Assembly: GCA_003152315.1 (NCBI GenBank)
Contig: PLZV01000053.1
Coordinates: forward strand, 1 to 47,068
Length of the DNA stretch: 47,068 nt
Reading direction: 5' to 3'
Origin: Verrucomicrobiota bacterium
Lineage (GTDB): Bacteria > Verrucomicrobiota > Verrucomicrobiia > Palsa-1439
In this document: positions 7,085 to 16,537 of the stretch, in pieces
Numbering within the stretch: position 1 is the first letter of the stretch
Layout: every line of letters begins with the position of its first letter
Position numbers and translations under genes: made by a program
The notes under the pieces: model-generated
Told to the model about the DNA's origin: nothing
Databases searched by the model: none
What the model saw: the letters and a program-made list of their open reading frames with translations, nothing else

Positions 7085-9862
7085 ATGACGCAACAGGGCC
7101 ACCTCGAAAAAGTGCTGCGGCACGCCGAGGAGCGGCTTGTGTTGAAATCCGGCGCCCGTCCTGCCGAAATCCTTGCAATCTACAAGAAGTTCCTGAAGGT
7201 CGAGGAGCACCGCTTGCGCCTGTTGCACCATGCGGGCGGAGGAGGGCGCGAGATCGCTCAGGGCCGGGCGCAAGTGATGGACGTGGTGCTGCGCCACGTG
7301 TTCAAGGCCGCGGATGAAAATTACCGCCAGACCCACGCCGGCGATGTCGTGGTCGTCTCACTCGTGGCGATTGGCGGCTATGGGCGCGGCGAGCTCAGCC
7401 CGTATTCCGATATCGACATCATGTTTCTGCACAACTCGTCGAGTCGCGCCACTTCCCATCATCCGTACTTGAAGGAAATGGTCGAGCAAGTCCTCTACAT
7501 GTTGTGGGACGTCGGTCTGAAGGTCGGCCACTCCACCCGTTCGATCAGCGAAGCCACTGTGCAGGCGAACAGGGACATGCAGTCCAAGACCTCAATGATC
7601 GAGTCCCGACTACTTGCCGGCGATGAAAAGATTTACGAAACGTTTCGCCAGACGCTCGTCAAGGATTCCGTCAAGGGGCATGAGGCCGAATACATCGCCG
7701 CGCGCATGGAGGACCAGAAGGTTCGCCACGAGAAATTCGGTGACTCGGTTTATTTGCAGGAGCCAAACGTCAAGGGCGGCTGTGGCGGCCTGCGCGATTT
7801 CCAAAACCTGATCTGGATGGCGTTTTTCAAGTACGGTTACCGGAAACTTTCGGAATTGCGCCAGCGCGATTTTCTCGCGGCCACCGAGCAGCGTCAGCTC
7901 GACGCGGCGTACGATTTCATCCTGCGGGTGCGCAATGCGATGCATTACATGACCAATCGCGCCTGCGACGTCATCGGCCTGGGGTTGCAGCCGCAACTGG
8001 CCTCGGAATTCGGCTATCGCCATCACGATCTGTTGCGGCGGACCGAGGCGTTCATGCGCGACTATTACATGCACTCGCGCAACATCTTTTTGCTCACCAA
8101 CGCGCTGGCCGACCGGCTGGCCCTCAAGCCGACGAAACCATCGCGGCTGGGCACGCTGCTCGGGCGCCGCTCGCGCAAGGAAGAGGCGGTTGACGGCTTC
8201 CTGATCCGCGACGGTCTGATCTCCGCGAGCGAGCCGACGATTTTCAAGCAGGACCCGTTGCGGCTGATGCGCGTGTTTCGCTACGTGCAACAGCGCGAGG
8301 TGGAATTGAGCCCGGAGTTGCGCTCGCAGATTCGGCAGAACCTGAAATTGGTGGATCGCTCATTCCAGTGTTCGCCGGAGGCGCGCGATACGTTCCTCGG
8401 CATCATGCAGCACAAGGGACAGGTCGCGCGCAGCCTGCGGCGGATGCACGAGGTCGAGTTCCTCGGCAAGTATGTTCCCGAGTTTGGCCGCCTCACGTGC
8501 CTGGTCCAGCACGAGTTCTTCCACCGCTACACGGCGGACGAACACACGCTCCAGGTGATCGAGCACCTCGACCGAATCATCGACGCGACCGAGCCGCCGC
8601 ACGCCAACTACAAGAAGATTTTCCAGCAAGTGGAGCATCCGCACGTGCTGTACCTCGCGTTGTTGCTCCACGATATCGGCAAGGCCGCGAATGTGGACCA
8701 CCACGCGGAAGCCAGCCTGGAAATGGCGCGCAAGGTGGCCGACCGGTTGCGCCTTGGCGACGATGAGACGGCGCAGTTGCTCTTCCTGGTGCGCGATCAC
8801 CTCAAGCTCTCGATGCTTTCCCAGCGGCGCGACCTCGACGACCAGGCCACGATCGACGCCGCGGCCCGCATCGTGAAGGACGAGGTGAGCCTGAAGCAGT
8901 TGCTGCTGCTCACGTTCGCGGACGCCGCCGGCACGAGCCTCAAGACGTGGACGGATTGGAAGGAAGCGCTGCTCTGGGAGTTGTATCGCCGCACGAAACA
9001 AACCCTTACGGGGGCCGCGCGCGCGCGCGATATCCTCTCGCGCCGCATCGAACAGTTGTACAAGGAAGTTAGCGCGAAACTGAAGAACCAACTGCCGCTC
9101 GAGGAGATTTATTCGCACTTCGAGCTGATGCCGGCGAGTTATTACATCAACACCAGCGCGGCGGACGTCGAACGCCACCTCATGCTGATTCACCGCTTCC
9201 TGACGCGCCAGCTCGAAGTTGAGGAAGCCACGGACGCCCTCGTGCCCGTGGTGGACTGGCAGTCGTTCCCCGCGCAGAGCTATTCGCAGGTGTCCATTTG
9301 CACCTGGGACCGGCTCGGGCTGTTCTCGAAAATCTGCGGGGCGCTGGCTTCGGCGGAGTTGAATATTCTACGCGCGAACGTCTACACCCGCGGCGACCAC
9401 GTGGTCCTCGATGTATTCGACGTTTGCGACAAGGAACTCGCAGCGGTCACGGACCAGCGCGCGATCCAGACGGCGGAAGGGATGCTGGAGCGAATGCTGA
9501 GCAATCGCGAGAACATCGAGTTTCCCGAAATGCTCAAGCGCCTGCGGACGATTCGCGGCGAGATCCCGCGGATTCGCGAAGTGCACATTCCGACCGTCAT
9601 CGATATCGACAACGAGATCAGCAAGGGCCGGACGATCGTCGAGATCCAGACCGAAGATCGCCTCGGTCTGCTGTTCACGATCACACACACGCTCAGCGAA
9701 CTGGGCCTCGATATCAGCTTCGCCAAGATTTCCACGGAAAAAGGCGCGGCGATCGACGTGTTTTACGTGCAGGACCAACTCGGCAACAAGATCACCGATC
9801 CCGCGCGACTGGGCGGGATCCGCGCGAAACTGGAAGCGGCGATCAATCTCCTTGCGAGTTGA
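7085..9862 (+). CDS. glnD: PII uridylyltransferase/uridylyl-removing enzyme
   Basis: A 925-residue cytoplasmic nitrogen sensor that uridylylates PII when glutamine is low and removes UMP when it is high. The nucleotidyltransferase motif IGGYGRGELSPYSDIDIMFL lies at about 96-115 with the metal-binding SDID. An HD phosphohydrolase domain shows LLLHDIGKAANVDHHAEAS near residue 525-545. Two ACT domains follow (SICTWDRLGLFSKICGAL near 738; EIQTEDRLGLLFTITHTL near 855), where glutamine binds. The domain order and length match GlnD. ATG 7085 is preferred over the in-frame TTG at 7064 because a promoter-like pair ends 7 nt before it. No glnB is nearby, but gltBD at the right end belongs to the same nitrogen-assimilation network. 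Confidence 0.95.
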   Translation: MTQQGHLEKVLRHAEERLVLKSGARPAEILAIYKKFLKVEEHRLRLLHHAGGGGREIAQGRAQVMDVVLRHVFKAADENYRQTHAGDVVVVSLVAIGGYGRGELSPYSDIDIMFLHNSSSRATSHHPYLKEMVEQVLYMLWDVGLKVGHSTRSISEATVQANRDMQSKTSMIESRLLAGDEKIYETFRQTLVKDSVKGHEAEYIAARMEDQKVRHEKFGDSVYLQEPNVKGGCGGLRDFQNLIWMAFFKYGYRKLSELRQRDFLAATEQRQLDAAYDFILRVRNAMHYMTNRACDVIGLGLQPQLASEFGYRHHDLLRRTEAFMRDYYMHSRNIFLLTNALADRLALKPTKPSRLGTLLGRRSRKEEAVDGFLIRDGLISASEPTIFKQDPLRLMRVFRYVQQREVELSPELRSQIRQNLKLVDRSFQCSPEARDTFLGIMQHKGQVARSLRRMHEVEFLGKYVPEFGRLTCLVQHEFFHRYTADEHTLQVIEHLDRIIDATEPPHANYKKIFQQVEHPHVLYLALLLHDIGKAANVDHHAEASLEMARKVADRLRLGDDETAQLLFLVRDHLKLSMLSQRRDLDDQATIDAAARIVKDEVSLKQLLLLTFADAAGTSLKTWTDWKEALLWELYRRTKQTLTGAARARDILSRRIEQLYKEVSAKLKNQLPLEEIYSHFELMPASYYINTSAADVERHLMLIHRFLTRQLEVEEATDALVPVVDWQSFPAQSYSQVSICTWDRLGLFSKICGALASAELNILRANVYTRGDHVVLDVFDVCDKELAAVTDQRAIQTAEGMLERMLSNRENIEFPEMLKRLRTIRGEIPRIREVHIPTVIDIDNEISKGRTIVEIQTEDRLGLLFTITHTLSELGLDISFAKISTEKGAAIDVFYVQDQLGNKITDPARLGGIRAKLEAAINLLAS

Positions 9863-9886
9863 TGGGAAGCTGCCGGTGCGCTTGTT

Positions 9887-10657
9887 TCATTTCTGAAACA
9901 GGCTGTTATCAAAGGTGAATTGATAGGCGAGGTAGAATTGGAATTCTGTCGGGCCGTCAATGGAGCGGCCGGCAGAGAAAAGCAAATGGTGTTGCTCGCT
10001 GAAATCAATGACCGTGCCGACATTGAACGCCGTATCGTTGGCCCCACCGAGTTGCCGCGCGGTTTGATAATAAACCTCCGCTCCAAGGAGAACATTCGTT
10101 AAGACCTGCCGTTGCAGCAGCGCACCGACGAAGCCCCAATTCTGATTGCTGGCGCCGGAATTAATGCCATAGCCACCACCGCCGTAGGCGGTCCATGAAC
10201 CCCAACTCTTTTGCAGCCACAAGGGCAGGAACGCTTGCAGGTGGCCGTTGCCGAGATTGTCTTTGGAACTGCCGGTGGGGACTTCCAACAACGGGAAGAC
10301 ACCCACTTGTGGTATTCGGTCCGTCTCCTGGAGGAAGCGGAATTTCACACCCAGTTCGGTATCGCCATACCCGTAATGCGCACTCCCGACGGACGGTGCG
10401 TCGTAAGCCAGCGGCGCAATCAGATGAAGCTGCACGTTGGAAACCACGCCGTAGTTCACTTCCACATGCGGCGCGGTGCCCGACCAATCGCCATCGGTCT
10501 TGAAGTCAAGGGAAGCGAGGTAAAACTCCCAGTGCTGGTATTCCACCGGCTCGGGGTCGTCGGTGATGAATGGAGGGCCACCGTAAGTGTTTCCGACGAG
10601 GGTTGCGCTGAGGATTGCCAGTTGAGCTACTACGGATAGGCGTCGTGCGGTTCGCAT
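9887..10657 (-). CDS. outer-membrane transporter-like beta-barrel protein
   Basis: A 256-residue exported protein with a signal peptide (about 1-26, ending NTYG-G). The mature start PPFITDDPEPVEYQHWEFYL and alternating beta-strands (VEVNYGVVSNVQLHLIAPLAY; GYGDTELGVKFRF) to a C-terminal aromatic strand (FQFYLAYQFTFD) are typical of the MetA-type outer-membrane family (Pfam PF13557), named after a phenol-degradation gene but widespread with unknown substrate. It is the last gene of a three-gene minus-strand operon, 7 nt after a small membrane protein. Confidence 0.7.
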   Translation of the reverse strand: MRTARRLSVVAQLAILSATLVGNTYGGPPFITDDPEPVEYQHWEFYLASLDFKTDGDWSGTAPHVEVNYGVVSNVQLHLIAPLAYDAPSVGSAHYGYGDTELGVKFRFLQETDRIPQVGVFPLLEVPTGSSKDNLGNGHLQAFLPLWLQKSWGSWTAYGGGGYGINSGASNQNWGFVGALLQRQVLTNVLLGAEVYYQTARQLGGANDTAFNVGTVIDFSEQHHLLFSAGRSIDGPTEFQFYLAYQFTFDNSLFQK

Positions 10658-10664
10658 GATGCCG

Positions 10665-10985
10665 TCAATCTCCGACCAAATAGAACGCCATGATGACGAG
10701 TCCGCCGATGACGACTCCCGACACGAGTGTGCGGATCAGGCTGTTGGCGGTGATCTGTATCCCCCGGCCACCATTGGCCCTGGCGAATATCCAGCCGAAG
10801 GCGGCAAACAGGACAAGAATGATGGCGCTATGAGAGACCCAATGATGGCCGGTGAGTTTTTGCAGCCCGGCCATGACGGTTGGACTCTTCTCTTTCGCGA
10901 CCACCAGCAGGGCATTGATCACGCTGGCGAGTGCCAGAGCCAGCCCGAAGGAGACGGTGTATTTTGAGACGCTGGTGTTTTCCAT
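10665..10985 (-). CDS. small three-helix membrane protein
   Basis: A 106-residue protein with three hydrophobic helices: about 12-30, 50-68 and 84-104. AGGA lies upstream of the ATG at a fitting distance. No motif is recognised. It sits between another membrane protein and an outer-membrane barrel in one operon (gaps of 19 and 7 nt), suggesting a joint envelope function. Confidence 0.65.
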   Translation of the reverse strand: MENTSVSKYTVSFGLALALASVINALLVVAKEKSPTVMAGLQKLTGHHWVSHSAIILVLFAAFGWIFARANGGRGIQITANSLIRTLVSGVVIGGLVIMAFYLVGD

Positions 10986-11004
10986 GTTCGCTATCCTGCT
11001 TCTT

Positions 11005-11460
11005 TCACTTCGCCAGCAAGGCCACTTTCACGCCCATCGCAATGATTGCGCCCTCGCCCTCCATCATCAAGGCAAGCAAGGCAATCATGCCCGACACCCA
11101 AAGCACAACGCGGCGCGCGTCTTTGTTTGTCACCAAATTGCTGGAGGCGGGGATCGGGAGATAGGTGACCAGCAGCAGCAACAGGATGACCAGGTGTTCC
11201 TTGGTTTCCATGAAGAAACTGTGGGCGAAAGGCCATGGTCCCTCCAGGATGATGGCTTTATCGACCTTGTAGAAGACGACGTACCAGTAGCCGGCGATAC
11301 AAAAGGCGAGCCACATGAAGACCGCCGCGGCCCAACACATCTTTCTGATGCGGGCTTGATTGGTTTCGGAGGCATGCAACACCTCGACGAAAATCCACAC
11401 GGTCGTGATGATGCAAGCCACGCCAAACAAAACATGCGCCATCAAGATCAGTTCCGTCAT
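11005..11460 (-). CDS. four-helix membrane protein, function unknown
   Basis: A 151-residue protein from ATG 11460 (an in-frame ATG at 11481 adds 7 residues; neither has a good ribosome site). Four hydrophobic segments are visible: ELILMAHVLFGVACIITTVW, MCWAAAVFMWLAFCIAGYWY, HLVILLLLLVTYLPI and VVLWVSGMIALLALMM. His residues sit near membrane ends (MAHVLFG, AHSFFMETKEHLV), which would fit haem or metal binding, but no family signature is recognised. First gene of the operon with the small membrane protein and the barrel. Confidence 0.65.
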   Translation of the reverse strand: MTELILMAHVLFGVACIITTVWIFVEVLHASETNQARIRKMCWAAAVFMWLAFCIAGYWYVVFYKVDKAIILEGPWPFAHSFFMETKEHLVILLLLLVTYLPIPASSNLVTNKDARRVVLWVSGMIALLALMMEGEGAIIAMGVKVALLAK

Positions 11461-11560
11461 TGGCGACCAAATCTGGCACATTAAACTTGAGAAGCAACTG
11501 CAAAGTTTCCATCCGGATGATCACACTTCGTCTTGAGCGGACTGCCCGTGAAATGTATCT

Positions 11561-11659
11561 TGATTGGAAGCTGCCGATGGGCCTTGCAAGATTTTTGAAT
11601 CACGGTAGTATCGGGAAAGCGTCCGACATCTTCTTTAGTGAAGGAAACTTGCGATTGTT
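11561..11659 (+). repeat. left copy of ~100-bp direct repeat
   Basis: Diverged direct repeat matching 13113-13209. Shared blocks include GATTGGAAGC, TTGCAAG, TTTTTGAATC, CGGGAAA, ACATCTT, GGAAAC and TGCGATTGT in the same order. It precedes the glycosidase gene. Confidence 0.7.
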
Positions 11660-11706
11660 CAGGAGTGGCCCCTTCCACTAAAGTTGGCGAGACAGGGCTA
11701 CTCCAC

Positions 11707-13077
11707 ATGCTGAATATACTTTTGCGAGGGAGATCGCTGCTCCCGATGGTGCGGACGAGCCTCATGTTGACCGGACTGTTGTTTGCGACAGCTCTTTCGG
11801 GGCCGTTACAAACCACGACGCTGGCGGATGATACTCCGGTGCGCGTCGAAGTTGTGAAAACCGCCGGAGGCTGGCAGTTGTTGCGTGGCGGCAAACCCTA
11901 TTTCATCAAGGGCGTTGGCGGCGACGGACCCAAACAATGGCTGGCCCAGTATGGCGGAAACACTTTCCGCACGTGGGGGGCCGATCGACTCGCGACCGAC
12001 CTGGATGATGCCCGGAAGTCGGGTTTGACGGTGATCGCCGGGATGTGGATGGGGCACAAGCGGCAGGGCTTCAACTACCACAACACCGAGCAGGTAAAGG
12101 CGCAATTTGACACGGCCCAGGAGTCCGTTCGCCGCTACCATAATGATTCCGCGTTGCTGGTTTGGTCCATTGGCAACGAAATGGAAACGGAAGAGCCCGC
12201 TGGCGACCCGGCGGTTTGGCAGGCGATTGAAGACATCGCGGCCATGATCAAGAAGGAAGACCCGAACCACCCGACCATGACCGTCATCGCGGAGGTTGGC
12301 GGCGATAAGATTCCCCAAATCAACAAGTATTGCCCGGACATTGATATTGTCGGCATCAACAGTTACGGCGGCGGCCAGAGTGTCGGGGAGCGATACAGGA
12401 CGGCGGGCGGGACCAAGCCGTATGTCATCACGGAATTCGGTCCGCCCGGACAGTGGGAGACGGGGCAGAAACCCTGGGGCGGCGTGGTCGAGATGACCAG
12501 CACGGAAAAGACGGATTGGTACCGAAGGACGTACGTTGGTTCGGTGTTGGGCCAGAAGGAATTCTGTTTCGGCTCGTGCGCTTTTGCCTGGGGCTTCAAG
12601 CGCGAGGCGACGGCGACGTGGTATGGGATGTTCCTCCCCGACGGGAGCAAGGTCGCCGCGGTGGATACGATGAGCGAATTGTGGACCGGCAAACCGATCA
12701 CCAACCCCTGCCCGCGAATCAACAGTTTGAAGCTGGCGGATGGCGACGGTCGGGGGGAAACGGGCGCGGTGGTTCATGTGTTGCTGGACGCCAGCGGCGC
12801 GAACGGCGAGCCGATCAAGGTTACCTGGGAATTGCAGCGCGATATGTTCCGTTACCAGGTCGCGGCGGAAGGGGCGGCGGGTTCAGCAGGATTTCCCGAT
12901 GCCATTGCCAACGCGACGGACAAAAGCGCTGACGTGAAGCTGCCCGCGAGCGGCGGCGGCTATCGTCTGTATGCCTATGTGCGCACCCCCCACAACGGCA
13001 GCGCCGTGGCCAACCTGTGCCTTTTCGTGAATGCCCCTGCGGCCAAGCCGACGGCGACCAAGGCCGCGCTTCCATAG
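11707..13077 (+). CDS. secreted glycoside hydrolase (TIM-barrel, clan GH-A)
   Basis: A 456-residue exported protein. The start at 11707 is uncertain; ATG 11746 gives a tighter signal peptide (VRTSLMLTGLLFATALSGP). The N-terminus has a GH2-like strand (VVKTAGGWQLLRGGKPYFIKG), followed by a (beta/alpha)8 barrel: NTFRTWGADRLATDL, GLTVIAGMWMGH, the acid/base Glu in LLVWSIGNEMETEEP and the nucleophile Glu in PYVITEFGPPG. This N-E / E-F-G pair is the clan GH-A signature seen in GH2, GH5 and related glucanases. The C-terminal ~100 residues look like a beta-sandwich with Ala/Pro tail. It would act on a beta-linked polysaccharide outside the cytoplasm; the substrate is unknown. The gene stands alone between two copies of a diverged direct repeat. 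Confidence 0.75.
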   Translation: MLNILLRGRSLLPMVRTSLMLTGLLFATALSGPLQTTTLADDTPVRVEVVKTAGGWQLLRGGKPYFIKGVGGDGPKQWLAQYGGNTFRTWGADRLATDLDDARKSGLTVIAGMWMGHKRQGFNYHNTEQVKAQFDTAQESVRRYHNDSALLVWSIGNEMETEEPAGDPAVWQAIEDIAAMIKKEDPNHPTMTVIAEVGGDKIPQINKYCPDIDIVGINSYGGGQSVGERYRTAGGTKPYVITEFGPPGQWETGQKPWGGVVEMTSTEKTDWYRRTYVGSVLGQKEFCFGSCAFAWGFKREATATWYGMFLPDGSKVAAVDTMSELWTGKPITNPCPRINSLKLADGDGRGETGAVVHVLLDASGANGEPIKVTWELQRDMFRYQVAAEGAAGSAGFPDAIANATDKSADVKLPASGGGYRLYAYVRTPHNGSAVANLCLFVNAPAAKPTATKAALP

Positions 13078-13456
13078 GTCGGTTTTCAGAATTAGGCGGA
13101 TCGCCTCGCGAGTGGATTGGAAGCGACCGACGGGCTTGCAAGGTTTTTGAATCGCGCTGCCACCGGGAAAAGTGTCACACATCTTGAATGACTGGAAACA
13201 TGCGATTGTGCGGCGTCCAGCCGGATCGCGTAGCCGTTCAGATCCCAGGGCATGTCGGGATGGGCCGCGCCTCAAGTGAAGATGCCGCTTAGTATCTCGC
13301 GCATGGATTCTTGTTTGCTGTGGCCTATCATGCAGTTGAATGCGCCCACAGTCTAACAGGGCGGGAACGGCGGGGCAAGTGGGCGAAGTTTAGATGCCGG
13401 CACGGTTCACTTTCGCATGAAGGTGCATAAGGATGGAGAGCCGAAGAGTCGTCTTG
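13078..13456. other. intergenic region
   Basis: Between the glycosidase and the 3' end of the WD40-GTPase-cyclase gene. It holds the right copy of the direct repeat (13113-13209) and otherwise nothing I recognise: no T-run hairpin and no convincing frame. Confidence 0.5.
13113..13209 (+). repeat. right copy of ~100-bp direct repeat
   Basis: Partner of 11561-11659, starting 36 bases after the glycosidase stop. By eye about three quarters of positions agree, with a few short indels. The two copies have the same orientation. Confidence 0.7.
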
Positions 13457-16400
13457 CTATTTAGGTCGTAGCACTGACCAGAGTATGAATTTACCCGGAA
13501 ATCCCTTGAGAGTGCAATTTGGGTGCTTTGTCCACTCAAGAGCTTTATGCGCCTTTGCTTTTTCCAGATCGATGTCGTCCTTCGCTCTACTGCTGACCCA
13601 AATCTCTGCATCCCTTCCATGGCTCTGCACGCGAGCGGTAAAGTTCACCATGGAACCGAACGCGTCTTTTTCTTCGATCGTGATTGGCCCAACGTGAATG
13701 CCGGCGCGAATTTGTATTCGCTCGTGCCCAGTATTGTCGTACAGAGAGAGGGTGAAATTTAATGCATCCAACGCTTGATGAAATGCAACCATAAAGGCAT
13801 CGCCTATGGTCTTTATTTCGTAACCATTATATTTTTGAATCAACGAGCGGGCCCTTTGAAAGTGGCTTCTGCGAACCCGATTCATTTGTTCATCGCCTAA
13901 TTCGGACCCCAAAGCCGCGGAGCCCACGATGTCTGTGAATACGATGGCTAGGGTTGTTCTTGAGGCGCCCGCCCATCTTCCGAAATCCTTAATTTGCATT
14001 TCCGCAACAGCTGAGACGAGCCCCGTATCAAGTTCACGACGCGCGTCTGCCGCTTCATCCATCTTGGTGATTGCCTGAATCGAAGCAGTCATCGATAGCT
14101 TGTCTTGTTCCAAGAGAGAGACTCGGTTACCGCAAACGTTGCACTCAATCCAATCGAAGCCCCGCTCTCTTCGCCTCGTCACCTGAATATCCGAGAGGGG
14201 CGTTAAGCAGCTCGTGCACCCTATTACAGACCTACGTTGTATTGTCTCCGTCAACGCTTTCCGCTGTAAGTGCGTGTGAACGTAGTCCTCGAACTGCATA
14301 CGGGATTCTGTACCCGTCGTACTATCAAAAAACAGGGTCAACTCGCCACGACCTTCGTCAAACTCTCGTAGCACAATACCGCACGTGCCGGGGGCCTTTG
14401 TTGCAAAAGTGACGGCGTTCTTCCAGATTTCCTTTTTCGTGAAGAAGCCACTGTGTGAGAGTCGCGCTACCAGCGTCGCGTAGATATTTAGAACCGGACC
14501 CTCAAAACTGAATATTACGGATTTTCCTTCTGGGTCGGGAAGATCGGGGCGTTCTCTGGTAAGTTGTGAGGGAAACACAAGATGAGTGCCATCATCTGTC
14601 GACTCCCGGAACGCGATTTCATGCCGCAGCAAATCCTCGACCATTGCGATCAAGAGAAGTTTTTCCTGCTCCCCATCTTTAATATGAACATCCTTTGGGA
14701 TTCGAAATCGTCCTTTGCGAGCGGCGTCCTCCTCAACGCATCCCATTCCGTCCGGTTCATTCTTCGCCGCATCAATAAGTGAAGCTGCGTACGCGTCGAG
14801 AAGTTCAGGTTGCAGCAAGACTAGGTTGCCGAAACTAAGTCTCTGTACCAAGTCCCGCGATTCCAAGCGGCCAATGCATACGTCAAAATCTGCGATGAGT
14901 GTCTTAGAATTGCGGAGCCCCTTCTTTGTTTTCAAGAAAGAGCGGTATAAGTCGTGCGTGGTAGATAGTATTTGACCGGCTGTTTTTTCTTGGAGAAGAA
15001 AGTCTTTGATCTGCTGAAAAAGCGTCTCCGACTTAACTTTTGGTAGGGAATCCCAATCAACCGCGCCTCGAATGCTCTGTTGCAGATCCTTGATATTCCA
15101 GCCCTCCTTTGCGCTGGTTTCAAAGAACCCGTCGAAATTGAACTCCTTTAGAAAAGCAGCTAAGCGCTCTTTGCTCACACCAATGCTGCCTCTGTCCACC
15201 CTTGCAGCAATAAGATATTTTTTCACGGGGTGAGTAAAATCACCTCTAATGCGTTCCGCTTGACGCAAGGCGCGCACCCAATGCCGCACTCCAGCAAATG
15301 GATCCGTCTCACTTCGTGCGTCAAACACCACTAAGGCTACGGAGACTTCGTTTAAGTGTAGCTGGTGCAAAAGACGGTAACCCGGCTGCCCTGCTAGATC
15401 CCACAACAACGTTTCGCGCATTTCATGGGTGCCGGTGCTCAGGTTTATCCTCGAGTTGTCAAAAATCCAAATGTGGCGACCGTGGCTCGAGTCGGTCTTC
15501 TCGTACTTTTGGCCTGAAAGTACTAAGCCAAGGCCGCTTTTGCCAACCCCCGAGTCCCCAACCAGCACAACCTTCGCGTTCGAATAAAAGCAGGCTTTCG
15601 TCGTGCGGCGCTTGAACAGGTCCTTTGAATCCAACTCCCAAATGGAAATTCCGGTATCCTTGTGACTAACTGTCGCAAGTATTAGCTGGTGGGGATGAAA
15701 TGCAACGCCGGGAGTCCAGAAACCTGAAGCTGTCGTATTGAGCATCGCGATCCGCTGCCAAGTGTCGGTTCGCCACAACCGTAGCCCACCATTTCTTGAT
15801 CTTGCGGCCAATAGACTCCCGTCGTGAGAGTAAGAGAGACAGCTGATGCTACTCCTCGGTGTCTCGAGTACATGGGCAATTTCAAGCGTCCGCATGTCAA
15901 AAATCGATATGCCTGCTTCGTAACCAACAGCACAAAAAGCTCCGTCCGGAGTCCATGCCAACGCGTGAGTGTAAATTGAGCGTCCGGGGAATTCCCTATA
16001 AAACACTCGCTTCAGGGTCTTCGATGCAAGCCAAAACGCATTGCTGTCCAGCGCCGCTAGGATCTTGCCATTTGGGGACCACTTCACGTCAAACATCAGA
16101 TGCGAGTGGCCAACCAATACCTTTACCTGCTCGTAAGTCTCTGTGTTCCAGAAAATCACTGTCCGGTCGCGAGAGCTCGTCGCCAGAAGTTTCCCGTCTG
16201 GCGACCACGCAGCGGAATACACAATGTCCGAGTGGCCCCTAATTACCTTTTCGAGCGCGCCAGTGTAGGGATTCCAGATTCGGACGGTGCGGTCGCGAGA
16301 CGTCGTAGCGAGTTTCTCTCCGCTTGGTGACCAGGCGGTCGTGAAAACATAATCTTTGTGTCCTTGTAGGGTTCTCAGCAGGATACCTGCGCCCGCATCC

Positions 16401-16537
16401 CACACCCGGACATTTTTGTCATCGGAGGGGGACGCGATCATCCGCCCGTCCGGAGACCAAGAAAACCGATTGATAGGCTCCTTAGCTCGCAGGGTCAGTC
16501 TAAGCGTAAAGCCCGCCGGAATTTTCTGCCTTTTCAT
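13457..16537 (-). CDS. WD40 - Ras-like GTPase - adenylate cyclase protein
   Basis: A 1026-residue multidomain signalling protein. Residues 12-305 form about seven WD40 blades (FSWSPDGRMIAS, GHKDYVFTTAWSPSGEKLAT, GHSDIVYSAAWSPDGKLLAT). Residues 321-495 are a Ras/Roc-like GTPase: P-loop GDSGVGKS (327-334), WDLAGQ (379-384), TSAK (474-477); the G4 motif NKxD reads ARVD (445-448). Residues 500-760 hold helical and winged-helix-like segments, perhaps COR-like. CTSC (774-777) and CNVC (799-802) make a four-Cys zinc site. Residues 862-1026 are a class III nucleotide cyclase with metal Asp 869 and 913, adenine-selecting Lys 909 and Asp 958, and catalytic Asn 965 and Arg 969, so an active adenylate cyclase is predicted. 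No signal peptide or membrane segment. CTCC (16545-16548) gives a ribosome site 7 nt before the ATG. Base composition is visibly less GC-rich than neighbours, suggesting transfer. Confidence 0.88.
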   Translation of the reverse strand: MKRQKIPAGFTLRLTLRAKEPINRFSWSPDGRMIASPSDDKNVRVWDAGAGILLRTLQGHKDYVFTTAWSPSGEKLATTSRDRTVRIWNPYTGALEKVIRGHSDIVYSAAWSPDGKLLATSSRDRTVIFWNTETYEQVKVLVGHSHLMFDVKWSPNGKILAALDSNAFWLASKTLKRVFYREFPGRSIYTHALAWTPDGAFCAVGYEAGISIFDMRTLEIAHVLETPRSSISCLSYSHDGSLLAARSRNGGLRLWRTDTWQRIAMLNTTASGFWTPGVAFHPHQLILATVSHKDTGISIWELDSKDLFKRRTTKACFYSNAKVVLVGDSGVGKSGLGLVLSGQKYEKTDSSHGRHIWIFDNSRINLSTGTHEMRETLLWDLAGQPGYRLLHQLHLNEVSVALVVFDARSETDPFAGVRHWVRALRQAERIRGDFTHPVKKYLIAARVDRGSIGVSKERLAAFLKEFNFDGFFETSAKEGWNIKDLQQSIRGAVDWDSLPKVKSETLFQQIKDFLLQEKTAGQILSTTHDLYRSFLKTKKGLRNSKTLIADFDVCIGRLESRDLVQRLSFGNLVLLQPELLDAYAASLIDAAKNEPDGMGCVEEDAARKGRFRIPKDVHIKDGEQEKLLLIAMVEDLLRHEIAFRESTDDGTHLVFPSQLTRERPDLPDPEGKSVIFSFEGPVLNIYATLVARLSHSGFFTKKEIWKNAVTFATKAPGTCGIVLREFDEGRGELTLFFDSTTGTESRMQFEDYVHTHLQRKALTETIQRRSVIGCTSCLTPLSDIQVTRRRERGFDWIECNVCGNRVSLLEQDKLSMTASIQAITKMDEAADARRELDTGLVSAVAEMQIKDFGRWAGASRTTLAIVFTDIVGSAALGSELGDEQMNRVRRSHFQRARSLIQKYNGYEIKTIGDAFMVAFHQALDALNFTLSLYDNTGHERIQIRAGIHVGPITIEEKDAFGSMVNFTARVQSHGRDAEIWVSSRAKDDIDLEKAKAHKALEWTKHPNCTLKGFPGKFILWSVLRPK

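Noticed and set aside
11521-13209. Composite transposon around the glycosidase
   Set aside because: The flanking repeats hold no transposase and no terminal inverted repeats; only a diverged direct repeat can be supported.
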